A DNA stretch of 64,000 nt from Pseudomonas fluvialis (GCF_002234375.1 NZ_NMQV01000004.1:62001-126000), one strand, 5' to 3'; numbered from the stretch's first letter, positions 8,325-20,269 are shown. Notes: generated from the letters alone by a model not told the origin. Numbers and translations are program-made.

Positions 8325-10148
8325 ATGCTGCGAATCGCTCCTTTGCTATTGCTGTGCCTGCTGATGGCGATCAGCTTTTTCTACAGCCATGCCTGGCTCT
8401 TGTTGTGTGCCGGGCTGGCCTTGTTTCTGTTTGGCATGCAGTGCCTGGAGGACGGCTTGCGTTTGCTGGCCGGAGGCAAGCTGGAGCAATGGCTGGCGCG
8501 CAGTACGCAGACGCCGCTGAAGAGCCTGTTCTTCGGGATTGGCGCGACCATGCTGCTGCAGTCCAGCACGCTGGTTTCGCTGCTGACCATCGCCTTTATT
8601 TCGACCGGATTGATTGGTCTGGCGGGCGGCATTGCCATCCTCTTCGGCGCCAACCTGGGCACCACCAGTGGCATCTGGCTGCTGGCGCTGGCCGGGCAGA
8701 ATGTCAGCCTGTCGGCGCTGGCCTTGCCCTTGCTGGTATTCGGTGTGCTGGCTGGCTTTAGCGGTGAGCGTGGCAAGGCGCTGGGGCGTGTACTGCTTGG
8801 CGTGGGATTCCTGTTCCTGGGTATCGAGGAGATCAAGCAGGGATTTTCCGGTCTGACCGAGGGCTTCGATCCACTGCGCTGGCATGTGCCGGGACTGCTC
8901 GGCGTCTTGTTGTATTGCCTGGTGGGTTTGCTGCTCACCGTCGTTCTGCAGTCCAGCCATGCTTCGCTGATGTTGACCCTGGCGGCGCTGGCCGCTGGCC
9001 AGCTGAGCTTGGAGCAGGGTTTGGCGATTGCCATCGGTTCCAACGTCGGTACCACGGTCACGGCCGTGCTCGCGGCACTGGGAGGGAGTCGTGCCGGGCA
9101 GCGTCTGGCCCTGGTGCATGTATTGTTCAACCTGGGTACCGCGCTGCTGGCGCTGGCCTTGCTGCGGCCGCTGGCCTGGCTGGTGCAATGGCTGACCACC
9201 TGGTTGGGTCTGGGCGCCAATCCATTGATCGAGCTGGCGATGTTCCATAGCCTGTTCAATGGCATGGGGGTGCTGTTGTTCTGGCCCTGGCAGGCCCGTC
9301 TGGCGGGCCTGCTGGAACGGCTGCTGCCTGAAGTGGCCGAGCCGGCGGTGCTGATCACCGAGCTGCATCCGGCTCGTGAGCAGCTTACCCACGCACGCTA
9401 CCTTGATGATACGGTGCTGGCCTCGGCGGAAACGGCGGCCCAGGCCGTCGCTCAGGAGTTGCAGCACATGGCGCGACTGAGTTTCGAGGTGATCTGCCAT
9501 GCGCTGTACCTGCCGGTTGCACAGCTGCGCAGCGAGCATGTGGATGAGCAAATCCTCCAGGGGCGAAGTGATACCCGCGGCCTGGATGCCGAACAGCTGT
9601 ATCGCCGTCATGTGAAAGGCGTGCATGCCGAGCTGCTGGACTTCATGAGTCGGCTGGATGTGCCGCTGGACAGCCAGCATCAGCGGTTTTGGACGGCCTG
9701 CCAGGTAGCCGCCCTGCAGTTGGTGGATGCGGTCAAGGATGCCAAGCACCTGCAGAAGAACCTGGCGCATTATCTGGAACAGGGGCCAACGGTACCGCGC
9801 CAGGCCTATCTCGACCTGCGTCGGCATCTCTTGCTGGTGCTGCGTGAACTGCGTCAGTTGGGTATGAGCGAATTGCCTGATGCGCAGTGGGAAGAACAGC
9901 TGCAGCAGCTCGATGAGCGTGCTGCTGATTTCGACATGGCGTTCCGCCAGCGATTATTCGTCGAAGTGCGCGAGCGACATCTGAGCGGTTTGCAGGCCAG
10001 CTCGCTGATGAACGACTTGGGCTACGCCAGTCGTATCACGCAGAGCCTGCGCAATGTCCTGCTGCTTGCCCAGGGCGACGACAGCAAGCTGTTGCGTGGC
10101 CTGCGCAGCCTGCTGGCCGAAGAAGGGCCGCTGATCGCGCTGGACTGA
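8325..10148 (+). CDS. Na+/phosphate cotransporter family protein with C-terminal PhoU-like domain
   Basis: A 607-residue inner-membrane protein of the NptA/type II Na/Pi family. Two inverted-repeat transport units are visible, each with the signature QSS: LLQSSTLVS near residue 75 with GANLGTTSG, and VLQSSHASL near residue 210 with GSNVGTTVTA. Residues ~375-590 form a helical, charged PhoU-like domain facing the cytoplasm. The likely role is sodium-driven phosphate (or similar anion) transport. Start ATG at 8325 with AAAGG upstream. It converges on ggt with only 6 bases between stops. No Pho box was recognised. Confidence 0.88.
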   Translation: MLRIAPLLLLCLLMAISFFYSHAWLLLCAGLALFLFGMQCLEDGLRLLAGGKLEQWLARSTQTPLKSLFFGIGATMLLQSSTLVSLLTIAFISTGLIGLAGGIAILFGANLGTTSGIWLLALAGQNVSLSALALPLLVFGVLAGFSGERGKALGRVLLGVGFLFLGIEEIKQGFSGLTEGFDPLRWHVPGLLGVLLYCLVGLLLTVVLQSSHASLMLTLAALAAGQLSLEQGLAIAIGSNVGTTVTAVLAALGGSRAGQRLALVHVLFNLGTALLALALLRPLAWLVQWLTTWLGLGANPLIELAMFHSLFNGMGVLLFWPWQARLAGLLERLLPEVAEPAVLITELHPAREQLTHARYLDDTVLASAETAAQAVAQELQHMARLSFEVICHALYLPVAQLRSEHVDEQILQGRSDTRGLDAEQLYRRHVKGVHAELLDFMSRLDVPLDSQHQRFWTACQVAALQLVDAVKDAKHLQKNLAHYLEQGPTVPRQAYLDLRRHLLLVLRELRQLGMSELPDAQWEEQLQQLDERAADFDMAFRQRLFVEVRERHLSGLQASSLMNDLGYASRITQSLRNVLLLAQGDDSKLLRGLRSLLAEEGPLIALD

Positions 10149-10154
10149 GCGCTG

Positions 10155-11804
10155 CTACTGCGCCAGTCCGCGGCCGCGCGGGTCGCTGGCGCCTTCGGTA
10201 CGTCCGCTGGCTTTGTCCCAGAGCAGCACCTGCTGGTTGCCATAGCTGCGCGGCAACGGCTTGAGCTGATGCCCCAGTCGCTGCAGGGCGTCGCGCTCGG
10301 TGGAGCTGAAGGCGTTGGCCTCATGCTCGATGTGGTCCGGCAGGAACTGGTGGTGATAGCGCGGGGTGGCTGGCCACTGGCTGACCGGCTTGCCCTCCAG
10401 ATAGTCGAGGATGGCCAGCAGCACCATGCTGGGAATGCGACTGCCGCCCGGCGTGCCGAAGACGGCCAGCTGCGCCGGGCTGTCGATGAAGGTCGGACTC
10501 ATCGACGACAGTGGCCGCTTGCCCGCGGCGACCGCATTGGCCTGGCTGCCGGCCAGACCATAGGCATTCCGGCCGCCCGGATCGGCGGCGAAGTCATCCA
10601 TTTCGTTATTCAGCAGTACGCCGGTACCGGGCGCGGTGAAGGCTGCGCCGAACGGCAGGTTGATTGACAGCGTGGCGGCTACCGCGTTGCCCTGGGCATC
10701 GATCAGGCTGAAATGCGTCGTATGGTCGCCTTCCCGCCAGGCCGGCGCGGCGGGCAGTTCGGCGCTGGGCGTGGCGCGGCCTGGCTGGATGTCGTTGGCC
10801 AGGCGCTGCAGGTAGTCGCTGGCGAGGAGTTGCGCCAGCGGATTGTCGACGAAGTCCGGATCGCCGAGCAGTGCCCGATCGCGGTAGGCGCGGCGCAGGC
10901 TCTCTACCACCAGATGAATGCGTGCCGCGCCTTGGCTGGCCTGCCAGTTGCGCTGTTGCAGCATGCTCAGGCTTTGCGCCAGGGCGACACCGCCGGCGGA
11001 GGGGGGCGGGGCGCTGATCAGTTCACGGCCTTCGCCCAGCGCAAAGCGCAGCGGCGGGCGCTCGACCACCCGGTAGTCGCGCAAATCCTCGGCCTGCCAG
11101 ATGCCGCCAGCAGCCTGCACGGCCTGTAGCAGGCGTTGTGCGGTCGTGCCCTGGTAGAAGCCGGCATGCCCCTCGGCGGCCAGGCGCTCCAGGGTCTCGG
11201 CCAGCTCGGCCTGGCGTAGTACGCTGTGCTCGCGCGGTAGTTGCCCCTGGTCGAGGAACAGCCGTGCGCTTTCCGCATCGGCCTGCAAGGCCGCCAGGCG
11301 AAAGGTCGCCCGTTCGATATACAGCGGGTCGATGACCACGCCATTGCGGGCCAGGCGAATGGCCGGTGCCAGGCTGTCCTGCAGGGGCAGTTGGCCGTAG
11401 CGTTCGGCCAGGTGCACCAGCGCGGCGGGCAGGCCGGGAATGGCGGCGGCCAGCGCACCATCCAGGGAGAGTTGCGCCACTACCCGCCCATCGCGCTGAT
11501 AGAGCGCCGCGTGCGCCGCGGCGGGTGCCCGTTCGCGGGCATCGATGAAGCGGAAACTGTCGTTTGTCCCGGCCAGGCGCAGCAGGAAGAAACCACCCCC
11601 GCCCAACCCGGAGCCGTACGGCTCGGCCACGGCCAGCGCGGCACTCACCGCGACAGCGGCATCGAAGGCATTGCCGCCGGCGGCCAGGGTTTCCAGGCCA
11701 GCCACGGTGGCCGCCGGATGGGCGCTGGCCACGCGAGGCTCGACCGTCTGCGCCAGAGCCGGCAGGTGGAACAGGATGAGCAGCAGGCAGGCGCTCAGGC
11801 GCAT
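10155..11804 (-). CDS. ggt: gamma-glutamyltransferase precursor
   Basis: A 549-residue periplasmic Ntn-hydrolase that cleaves or transfers the gamma-glutamyl group of glutathione and related compounds. Residues 1-18 (ending ALAQ) are a signal peptide. Self-processing occurs before the nucleophilic threonine in GDHTTHFSLID near residue 360, splitting the chain into large and small subunits. GSGLGGGGFFLLR near residue 65 and the PSAGGVALAQ and FGTPGGSRIP glycine loops fit the family. Length is near the usual 550-580. It is convergent with the Na/Pi gene; the ferredoxin gene ends 67 bases upstream. Confidence 0.94.
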   Translation of the reverse strand: MRLSACLLLILFHLPALAQTVEPRVASAHPAATVAGLETLAAGGNAFDAAVAVSAALAVAEPYGSGLGGGGFFLLRLAGTNDSFRFIDARERAPAAAHAALYQRDGRVVAQLSLDGALAAAIPGLPAALVHLAERYGQLPLQDSLAPAIRLARNGVVIDPLYIERATFRLAALQADAESARLFLDQGQLPREHSVLRQAELAETLERLAAEGHAGFYQGTTAQRLLQAVQAAGGIWQAEDLRDYRVVERPPLRFALGEGRELISAPPPSAGGVALAQSLSMLQQRNWQASQGAARIHLVVESLRRAYRDRALLGDPDFVDNPLAQLLASDYLQRLANDIQPGRATPSAELPAAPAWREGDHTTHFSLIDAQGNAVAATLSINLPFGAAFTAPGTGVLLNNEMDDFAADPGGRNAYGLAGSQANAVAAGKRPLSSMSPTFIDSPAQLAVFGTPGGSRIPSMVLLAILDYLEGKPVSQWPATPRYHHQFLPDHIEHEANAFSSTERDALQRLGHQLKPLPRSYGNQQVLLWDKASGRTEGASDPRGRGLAQ

Positions 11805-11871
11805 GGCGAAATCCCCGGCAGTCGATGAACTGCCGGGCAGTGTAACGCAGACGGTGGCGAGAGGGCCGGCG

Positions 11872-12195
<324 letters not shown>

Positions 12196-12234
12196 TCATC
12201 CTGCACCCGTTGGGCGCAGAGGTGTTGCCGTGGA

Positions 12235-14386
<2,152 letters not shown>

Positions 14387-14425
14387 CGCGGACTCTCGCG
14401 CAGGGTGGTCAGGTTGAGGGGCGGT

Positions 14426-14968
14426 TCAGATCTGCGGCGGGCCGGGGTAGCCGCAATGGCCCCAGGCCTCGGCTTGCCCGTACCAGGCCAGCATCACCAG
14501 TTGCAGCAGGGCGGCATGGCCCATCTGCAGCAGGTCCAGCGAGCTGTTCTGCCAGCGCTGCAGGAAGGCCTGCATGTCGCCGGCAGTGGCCTGTTCCCAG
14601 CCACCCCACACGCCGGTCAGCGGGCCACGGCTCAGCGGCAGGGCCAGGGCGTCGAAGAGCTGCACGGTGAGCTTGCGCATGGCCGGCGAGAAGGCGGCCA
14701 GGTTGTAGTCGATGCCGTCCAGGGTCTGCTCGACGGCGGCGGGCATGCGTCCGCTGCTCACGGCGCCATCCAGCAATACCGGGATCAGCGCGCGCAGGAA
14801 GGCCAGATCGCCCTCGCGCAGGACCTGAAAGCCCCGTGCCGGAGTGCTTGGCGAGCAGCCGCTGAGGCTGGCGCCCAGCCCGGCACCGGCCAGCAGCAGG
14901 CTGCCGAACAGCCCGGTCTTGAGCAGGCCGCGGCGTGACAGCGGGGCAGCATGAGGTGAGTGGGACAT
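14426..14968 (-). CDS. Tat-signal lipoprotein, small subunit of GMC dehydrogenase
   Basis: A 180-residue protein starting with a twin-arginine signal (SRRGLLKTG at residues 11-19), a hydrophobic segment and a lipobox LSGC with Cys38. The mature part is helical without recognisable cofactor motifs, resembling the gluconate 2-dehydrogenase subunit 3 type of partner. Two features, an 8-base gap from the aldehyde dehydrogenase and a 39-base gap to the GMC gene, indicate one operon. The likely job is to export and anchor the FAD subunit in the periplasm or membrane. This role is inferred from context. Confidence 0.82.
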   Translation of the reverse strand: MSHSPHAAPLSRRGLLKTGLFGSLLLAGAGLGASLSGCSPSTPARGFQVLREGDLAFLRALIPVLLDGAVSSGRMPAAVEQTLDGIDYNLAAFSPAMRKLTVQLFDALALPLSRGPLTGVWGGWEQATAGDMQAFLQRWQNSSLDLLQMGHAALLQLVMLAWYGQAEAWGHCGYPGPPQI

Positions 14969-14976
14969 GGCAGCCC

Positions 14977-16407
14977 TCAGCGTACGAACAGGCGGTAGAT
15001 CAGCTTCTGGATAGCCTTGCCGTAAGGCGGATAGATGAAGCGCGCGGCATTGAAGCGCTGCTTGATGAACACTCCCTTGGCCTTGCTGAAGGTCAGGAAA
15101 CCTTCGTGGCCGTGGTAGTGGCCCATGCCGGAGGGGCCGATGCCACCGAACGGCAGGTCATCCTGAGCCACATGCAGCAGGGTATCGTTGATGCACACGC
15201 CGCCGGAGTGCGTATGGCTGAGTACGTACTGCTGCTCGGCCTTGTTGTAGCCGAAGTAGTAGAGCGCCAGCGGGCGGTCGCGCTGGTTGATGTAGGTCAG
15301 CGCCTGATCGAGCTGGTCGTAGGGCAGTACCGGCAGAATCGGTCCGAAGATTTCCTCCTGCATCAGCTGCATGTCGTCAGTCACGTCCAGCACCAGGGTG
15401 TGCGCCAGGCGGCGCTCCTGGCTGTGTTCGTAGAGCGGCACGACGCGAGCCCCCTTGTCCGCGGCGTCGCGCAGGTAGCCCTGTAGGCGACCTAGTTGGC
15501 GGCTGTTGATGATCGCGGTGTAGTCGGGGTTGTCCGCCAGGCGCGGCAGGAAGCGCAGCACGACCTGGCGATAGGCGTCGACGAACTCTTCCAGACGGGC
15601 GCGTGGTACCAGCACATAGTCGGGAGCCACGCAGGTCTGCCCGGCGTTGAGGGTCTTGCCGAAGGCAATGCGTTCGGCGGCATCGTGCATCGGTACGTCG
15701 GCACTGATGATCGCCGGCGATTTACCGCCCAGCTCCAGGGTCACCGGGGTGAGGTTTTCGGCGGCGGCGCGCATCACATGCCGGCCGATGCTGGTGGCGC
15801 CGGTGAATAGCAGGTGGTCGAAGGGCAGGCGGGAGAAGGCCACCCCGACATCCGCCTCACCGAGGGCGACATACACCAGGTCTTCGGGAAACACCCGGGC
15901 CAGCAGGTCACGGAGCAGTTGCGAGGTGGCCGGGGTGGACTCGCTCATCTTGATCATCACCCGGTTGCCGGCGGCCAGCGCACCGACCAGCGGGCCGATG
16001 GCCAGGTACAGCGGATAGTTCCACGGCACGATCACCCCGACCACGCCCAGCGGCTGGTACAGCACCCGTGCGCTGGCCGGCTGGAAGGCCAGGCCGACCT
16101 GACGGCGCGAGGGCTTCATCCACTTGCCGAGACGGCGACTGGCGTAATGGATGCCGTGCAGCGAAGGCATGATCTCGGCCAGCAGGGTTTCATCGGCGGA
16201 GCGGTTGCTGAAATCCGCGCTGATGGCGTCGATCAGGGCCTGCTGTTCACTGCGCAGCAGCTCAAGCAGGGCCTTCAGCCATTGCCGGCGCTGTTCCAGG
16301 GAAGGCAGCGGGTTGCCGGCAAAGGCGCTGCGCTGGCGCTGGAAGGCGGCCTGCAGCTGGTCAATCTGCTGCTGGCTGTGATGCAGATGGGCAATGTCGG
16401 CAACCAT
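14977..16407 (-). CDS. coniferyl aldehyde dehydrogenase family protein
   Basis: A 476-residue NAD(P)-dependent aldehyde dehydrogenase of the CalB-like subgroup. PWNYPLYLAIGPLVGALAAG is the cofactor-binding region near residue 132. LELGGKSP near residue 223 holds the general-base glutamate, and GQTCVAPDYV near residue 256 holds the nucleophilic cysteine. The C-terminal stretch is basic and partly hydrophobic, as in membrane-associated members. GGAGA precedes the ATG. It is the first gene of the operon with the Tat subunit and the GMC oxidoreductase, so it would oxidise the aldehyde produced by that alcohol dehydrogenase. The true substrate could be an aromatic or a fatty aldehyde. Confidence 0.9.
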   Translation of the reverse strand: MVADIAHLHHSQQQIDQLQAAFQRQRSAFAGNPLPSLEQRRQWLKALLELLRSEQQALIDAISADFSNRSADETLLAEIMPSLHGIHYASRRLGKWMKPSRRQVGLAFQPASARVLYQPLGVVGVIVPWNYPLYLAIGPLVGALAAGNRVMIKMSESTPATSQLLRDLLARVFPEDLVYVALGEADVGVAFSRLPFDHLLFTGATSIGRHVMRAAAENLTPVTLELGGKSPAIISADVPMHDAAERIAFGKTLNAGQTCVAPDYVLVPRARLEEFVDAYRQVVLRFLPRLADNPDYTAIINSRQLGRLQGYLRDAADKGARVVPLYEHSQERRLAHTLVLDVTDDMQLMQEEIFGPILPVLPYDQLDQALTYINQRDRPLALYYFGYNKAEQQYVLSHTHSGGVCINDTLLHVAQDDLPFGGIGPSGMGHYHGHEGFLTFSKAKGVFIKQRFNAARFIYPPYGKAIQKLIYRLFVR

Positions 16408-16446
16408 GGCTGTCTCCGTGGGCAGGCGGTGGGTTGCGGAAAACTC

Positions 16447-16462
16447 TAGAGTAATTACTCTA
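16447..16462. promoter_or_regulatory. 16-bp palindromic operator candidate for the divergent TetR regulator
   Basis: TAGAGTAATTACTCTA is a perfect palindrome centred 47 bases upstream of the aldehyde dehydrogenase ATG and 119 bases upstream of the TetR-family start at 16573. Its place between a TetR gene and the operon it faces is typical of an autoregulatory operator. It is AT-rich, unlike the surroundings. No -35/-10 pair is assigned. Confidence 0.7.
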
Positions 16463-16572
16463 TTCGGTCAAATGCTCGTCAGAGTGTTGTCCGGCTCGCG
16501 CAGGGTGTACCTTTGCCGCCCATGTCCGCCGTGTTCAGGCGGAACCTTCTGTCAGTCAGCGAGACCCCGGCC

Positions 16573-17235
16573 ATGGCCGTAGCCCTGAAAACCCGTGAAC
16601 GCATCGTTTTAGAGAGCCTGGCGCTGTTCAATGCGCAGGGCGAGCGGGCCATCACCACCAACCACATTGCCGCGCATCTGGGGATTTCTCCGGGCAACCT
16701 GTACTACCACTTCCGCAACAAGCAGGCGATCATCGCCGAGCTGTTTGCCCATTACGAACGCCAGGTCGCGCAGTTTCTCCAGCGCCCGGCGGGGCGTGCG
16801 CTGACCGTGGCCGACAAGACCTACTACCTGGAAGCCCTGCTCGCGGCGATGTGGCACTACCGCTTCCTGCATCGTGACCTGGAGCACCTGCTGGACAGCG
16901 ACAGCGAACTGGCCGCGCGCTACCGGCTGTTTGCCGGGCACTGTCTGCAGCAGGCCCAGGCGATCTACCAGGGCTTTGTCGAAGCGGGCATCCTGGTCAT
17001 GCAGCCTGAAGAGATCGAAGCGCTGACCCTCAACAGCTGGATCATCCTGACTTCCTGGGTGCGTTTTCTGTGCAGCATGCGCCCGGACGATGCGCCGCTC
17101 AGCGAGGAATTGCTGCGCCGCGGCATCTATCAGGTGCTGGCCCTGGAAAGCGGCTACGTCAGTCCGGCGGCGCGTGACGAGGTCCGTACCCTGCAGGCCC
17201 GTCTGCATGTCCCGCTCAGCGCCGTGCTGCCCTGA
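16573..17235 (+). CDS. TetR/AcrR family transcriptional regulator
   Basis: A 220-residue repressor. The N-terminal helix-turn-helix is clear: AITTNHIAAHLGISPGNLYYHFRNKQAI at about residues 25-52. The rest is an all-helical ligand-binding and dimerisation domain, with SWIILTSWVRFL as one hydrophobic helix. The ATG at 16573 (MAVALKTRERI) is preferred to the in-frame start at 16513. It is divergent from the aldehyde dehydrogenase/GMC operon and is probably its local regulator, acting on the palindrome at 16447-16462. The inducer is unknown. Confidence 0.88.
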   Translation: MAVALKTRERIVLESLALFNAQGERAITTNHIAAHLGISPGNLYYHFRNKQAIIAELFAHYERQVAQFLQRPAGRALTVADKTYYLEALLAAMWHYRFLHRDLEHLLDSDSELAARYRLFAGHCLQQAQAIYQGFVEAGILVMQPEEIEALTLNSWIILTSWVRFLCSMRPDDAPLSEELLRRGIYQVLALESGYVSPAARDEVRTLQARLHVPLSAVLP

Positions 17236-17262
17236 CTATCTGCGGCTGCGCCGGCCTTCGGC

Positions 17263-18273
17263 TCAGTTCGGCGCCTGGCTGGCCTGCTGGTGCAACCATT
17301 GCGGGATGCGCCGTTCCAAGTAGAAAGCAGGTTGGCGCAGAGAACCTTCGATAAAACCGACATGGCCGCCCTGTGCGTGCAGTTCCAGCTGGCTGTGCGC
17401 GGCCAGTTCGTCGGGCGCTGGCAGGCTGTGCGGGAAGACGAAGGGGTCGTCGGCGGCCTGGATCATCAGGCAGGGCCTGGCAATCCGCGCCAGGTAGAAA
17501 CGGCTGGAGGCCCGCCGGTAATAGTCCGCAGCGTCGGCATAACCGTGCAGTGGGGCGGTGAAACGCTGGTCGAACTCCCAGAAACTGCGCATGCCGTGGC
17601 TCGGTCCGAGAGCCTCCAGGGTGGCCAGATGCTCATGCGCGCCGCGCGCGTGGAACTGCCGGCGCTTGTCCTGCACGTAATTGCCCAGGGCACGCATGAA
17701 GTGCGCCTGGTAAAGCCGTGAAAAGCCCATGCCGATGCGTTCGGCGCAGTGGTCCAGGCGAAATGGCACGGATACCGCCACCGCCGCCTGCAGCGGGCAC
17801 TGTTCACCCTGCTCGCCAAGGTACTTGAGCAGCACGTTGCCGCCCAGTGAGTAGCCTACCGCGTAGAGCGGGGCCAACGGCCGGCAGGCCTGCAGGTGAT
17901 TGATGACGGCCGCCAGGTCTTCGCTGACCCCGGAGTGATAGCCGCGTGGCAGCAGGTTGGCTTCGCCCGAACAGCCCCGCCAGTTCAACGCCACACTGGC
18001 CCAACCCAGGTCGGCCAGCGCGCGCTGCAGACCGACCACGTAATGCGACTGCGAGGAGCCGGTAAGCCCATGGGCGATCAGCACCAGGGGTGTGTCGGCC
18101 TGGTGCGGGCCGTACCAGTCAAGGTCGAGAAAGTCGCCATCAGCCAGCCACAAGCGCTCGCGCTGGCGCTGCAGGCGCGGTGCGTGGCGCAGCAGCGAGG
18201 CCCAGAGTGTCTGGGCATGGGGGCCGGGCAGCCACCAGGCGGGCTTGAAAGGAGTGGCGGCGGAGAAGGTCAT
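17263..18273 (-). CDS. alpha/beta hydrolase, YheT family
   Basis: A 336-residue cytoplasmic hydrolase of the YheT/ABHD1-3 group. LIAHGLTGSSQSHY near residue 70 forms the oxyanion region, VGYSLGGNVLLKYLG near residue 150 carries the nucleophilic serine, and GGHVGFIEG near residue 305 carries the catalytic histidine. An aspartate in IQAADDPFVF near residue 280 completes the triad. The physiological ester substrate is not known for this family. The ATG at 18273 (MTFSAATPFKPAWWLPG) matches relatives; the extension to 18321 does not. It is convergent with the TetR gene, 27 bases between stops. Confidence 0.88.
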   Translation of the reverse strand: MTFSAATPFKPAWWLPGPHAQTLWASLLRHAPRLQRQRERLWLADGDFLDLDWYGPHQADTPLVLIAHGLTGSSQSHYVVGLQRALADLGWASVALNWRGCSGEANLLPRGYHSGVSEDLAAVINHLQACRPLAPLYAVGYSLGGNVLLKYLGEQGEQCPLQAAVAVSVPFRLDHCAERIGMGFSRLYQAHFMRALGNYVQDKRRQFHARGAHEHLATLEALGPSHGMRSFWEFDQRFTAPLHGYADAADYYRRASSRFYLARIARPCLMIQAADDPFVFPHSLPAPDELAAHSQLELHAQGGHVGFIEGSLRQPAFYLERRIPQWLHQQASQAPN

Positions 18274-18541
18274 GGGTGGTTGTCGTGGAGCCCTGGCTAA
18301 GCAACAGGAGAGGGGGCTCACACTAGAGCCTGGCGAGGCGCGCGGAAAGCACCATCAGGCGACTGAATTTCCGGGAATAGCCGTGTGCGCGATTATTGAC
18401 GGTATTCGGCAAGCGTGACGAGGTTCTGACGGTCTTTGTGTGCTGACTAGCAGATTCGGTAGTGGTTACCCTTGGGCATGGCTGCCGGGTGTCTTGATCG
18501 GCTATATAGCGGCCCCTTTCTTTTCTCAAGGATGACTCGCA

Positions 18542-20245
18542 ATGCCAAGACTCTCTCTTGCCTTGCGCCGTGTGTGCGTGCTGGCCCTGCTGATACTTGG
18601 CCTGAGCGCACTGCCGGCGCATGCCGTGCTGATCGGCAAGGCCAGCATCAGCGGCCAGGTGGTCGATAGCGAAGGCCTGCCCCTGGCTGGTGTACGGGTG
18701 CGGGTGCAAGGCCCGCTGCCATTGATCTTTCCGCGTCAGGTGGAAACCGGTGCCGGTGGCTTCTACCGTATCGATGGGGTCAGCCCGGAGCAGAAGCTGC
18801 AGCTCAGCTTCAGCAAATCCGGCTATGCCCTCGGGCATGGCAGCGTCAGCCTGCAGCGCCAGAAGCCTCTGCAGTTCGACAAGCTGTTGCTGGTACGCAT
18901 GCAGCCACGCACCCTGAACAAAATGCTGGCCAAGGCCGGCGCGGTGCAGACGCTCATTCCGCAGACGGGTGGCACGCTGCAGGAGCAGGGCTTCAAGGTG
19001 CATTTTCCACCGAACAGCCTGACCGTCAGTGGCAGCCAGCCGGTGGATCTGGTCATCAGTCCGATCGATGTGTCGACGGAGGAAGTCCAGGCCGCCCCGG
19101 GCGATTTCTCGGCGCGCACCCTGGCAGGCCAGAATGTCCTGCTGGAGTCCTTCAGCATGGCTGATTTCAGCCTCAGCCAGAATGGCCGCAAGGTCAATCT
19201 GAAGGCTGGCAGCCAGGCGCAGATCGAGCTGTTGCTGCCGCGCAGCACCCCGCTGAGCCCGGGCGATCAGACGCCCATGTGGCATTTCGATACCGTGCGC
19301 GGTCTGTGGATCGAGGAAGGTGTCGGGCAGGTGGCAGCGTCCACCGTACTGCCTGATCGCCTGGCGGTGTTTGCCAGTGTGGCGCATTTTTCCTGGTGGA
19401 ACAGTGACCAGCCGATTGCCACCACGGAAGTCAGTGGCCGGGTCGTCGACGGCAATGGTCAAGCGCTGGCGGGAGCGAGCATTCTCAGCAGTGGCATCGA
19501 CTATGCCGGTACCAGCTCTGCGCAAAGTGATGCACAGGGTAACTTCTGCATCAAGGTGAAAAGCTCGGCACTGAGCAGCCTGCGTGCCAGCCTGTTCGTC
19601 GACAGCCTGAGCGCCAGCTCGCCCGCCTTGGCGGTGCAATCCGGGGCTGCCGGACAAAGCTGTGCCGCGGGTTCGGCGGTGGCTGCCGGTGATCTGGTGA
19701 TCAGTACGGGCGTGGCGTGCATCCAGGGTGATGTACGAGACGAGCAGGGCGCTCCGGTGGTCGGCCTGGAGGTGACCAGCAGTGCGGGGACCACGGCAGT
19801 GACCGCCGCGGACGGCAGCTTCCAACTCAAGGCGCCGGAAAACGCCAGCGTCAAGGTGCGTGCGCTTGGCTATCCAACCCAGCTGGTGAATACCCAGGCT
19901 GCTGGTGATGCCTGTGCCAGCGTGGCGCTGCGCAAGCCTTCGGGGGGCGGTGGTACGACCTGCGTGAGTGGCATGGTCTACCAGTGTTCGCCGAGCAATC
20001 CGGTGGTCGAGGTGAGCATGGTGGCCTGGCGCAACAGTGACGAGACGCTGTTCGGCATGTCGGCACCCAGCGATGCGGCTGGCCGTTACTGCATCGATGG
20101 CCTGCCGGCCAATGAATTGCTGGAGATCAAGCCGAACCATGGCTACAGCATGGATAGCCAGGAGATCGATAGCGGCGCAGGTGGTGGTACCTGTGCAGCG
20201 CAGAATTGCACGGTCGCTCCGCCCCAGGATATCTGGTGTTACTGA
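18542..20245 (+). CDS. secreted modular protein with carboxypeptidase-regulatory-like domains, unknown function
   Basis: A 567-residue protein with a signal peptide (residues 1-28, ending ALPAHA). Residues ~35-120 form a first beta-sandwich of the carboxypeptidase regulatory type (ISGQVVDSEGLPLAGV...GGFYRIDGV). Residues ~130-285 resemble the beta-rich module of animal CILP/FAM171 proteins (IPQTGGTLQEQGFKVHFPPN, MWHFDTVRGLWIEEG). Three further regulatory-like repeats follow (VSGRVVDGNGQALAGA near 297, IQGDVRDEQGAPVVG near 395, a last one near 475). The last ~230 residues carry at least ten cysteines and end QDIWCY. It is likely a periplasmic or surface adhesion or scaffold protein. AAGGA lies 9 bases before the ATG; a strong terminator follows. 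Confidence 0.72.
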   Translation: MPRLSLALRRVCVLALLILGLSALPAHAVLIGKASISGQVVDSEGLPLAGVRVRVQGPLPLIFPRQVETGAGGFYRIDGVSPEQKLQLSFSKSGYALGHGSVSLQRQKPLQFDKLLLVRMQPRTLNKMLAKAGAVQTLIPQTGGTLQEQGFKVHFPPNSLTVSGSQPVDLVISPIDVSTEEVQAAPGDFSARTLAGQNVLLESFSMADFSLSQNGRKVNLKAGSQAQIELLLPRSTPLSPGDQTPMWHFDTVRGLWIEEGVGQVAASTVLPDRLAVFASVAHFSWWNSDQPIATTEVSGRVVDGNGQALAGASILSSGIDYAGTSSAQSDAQGNFCIKVKSSALSSLRASLFVDSLSASSPALAVQSGAAGQSCAAGSAVAAGDLVISTGVACIQGDVRDEQGAPVVGLEVTSSAGTTAVTAADGSFQLKAPENASVKVRALGYPTQLVNTQAAGDACASVALRKPSGGGGTTCVSGMVYQCSPSNPVVEVSMVAWRNSDETLFGMSAPSDAAGRYCIDGLPANELLEIKPNHGYSMDSQEIDSGAGGGTCAAQNCTVAPPQDIWCY

Positions 20246-20269
20246 GCAGGCTGAGTGTCGTGTAAGGTC

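Noticed and set aside
8346..9827. 493-codon open frame on the minus strand
   Set aside because: Antisense to the Na/Pi transporter gene; Gln/His/Arg-rich translation without domain signatures.
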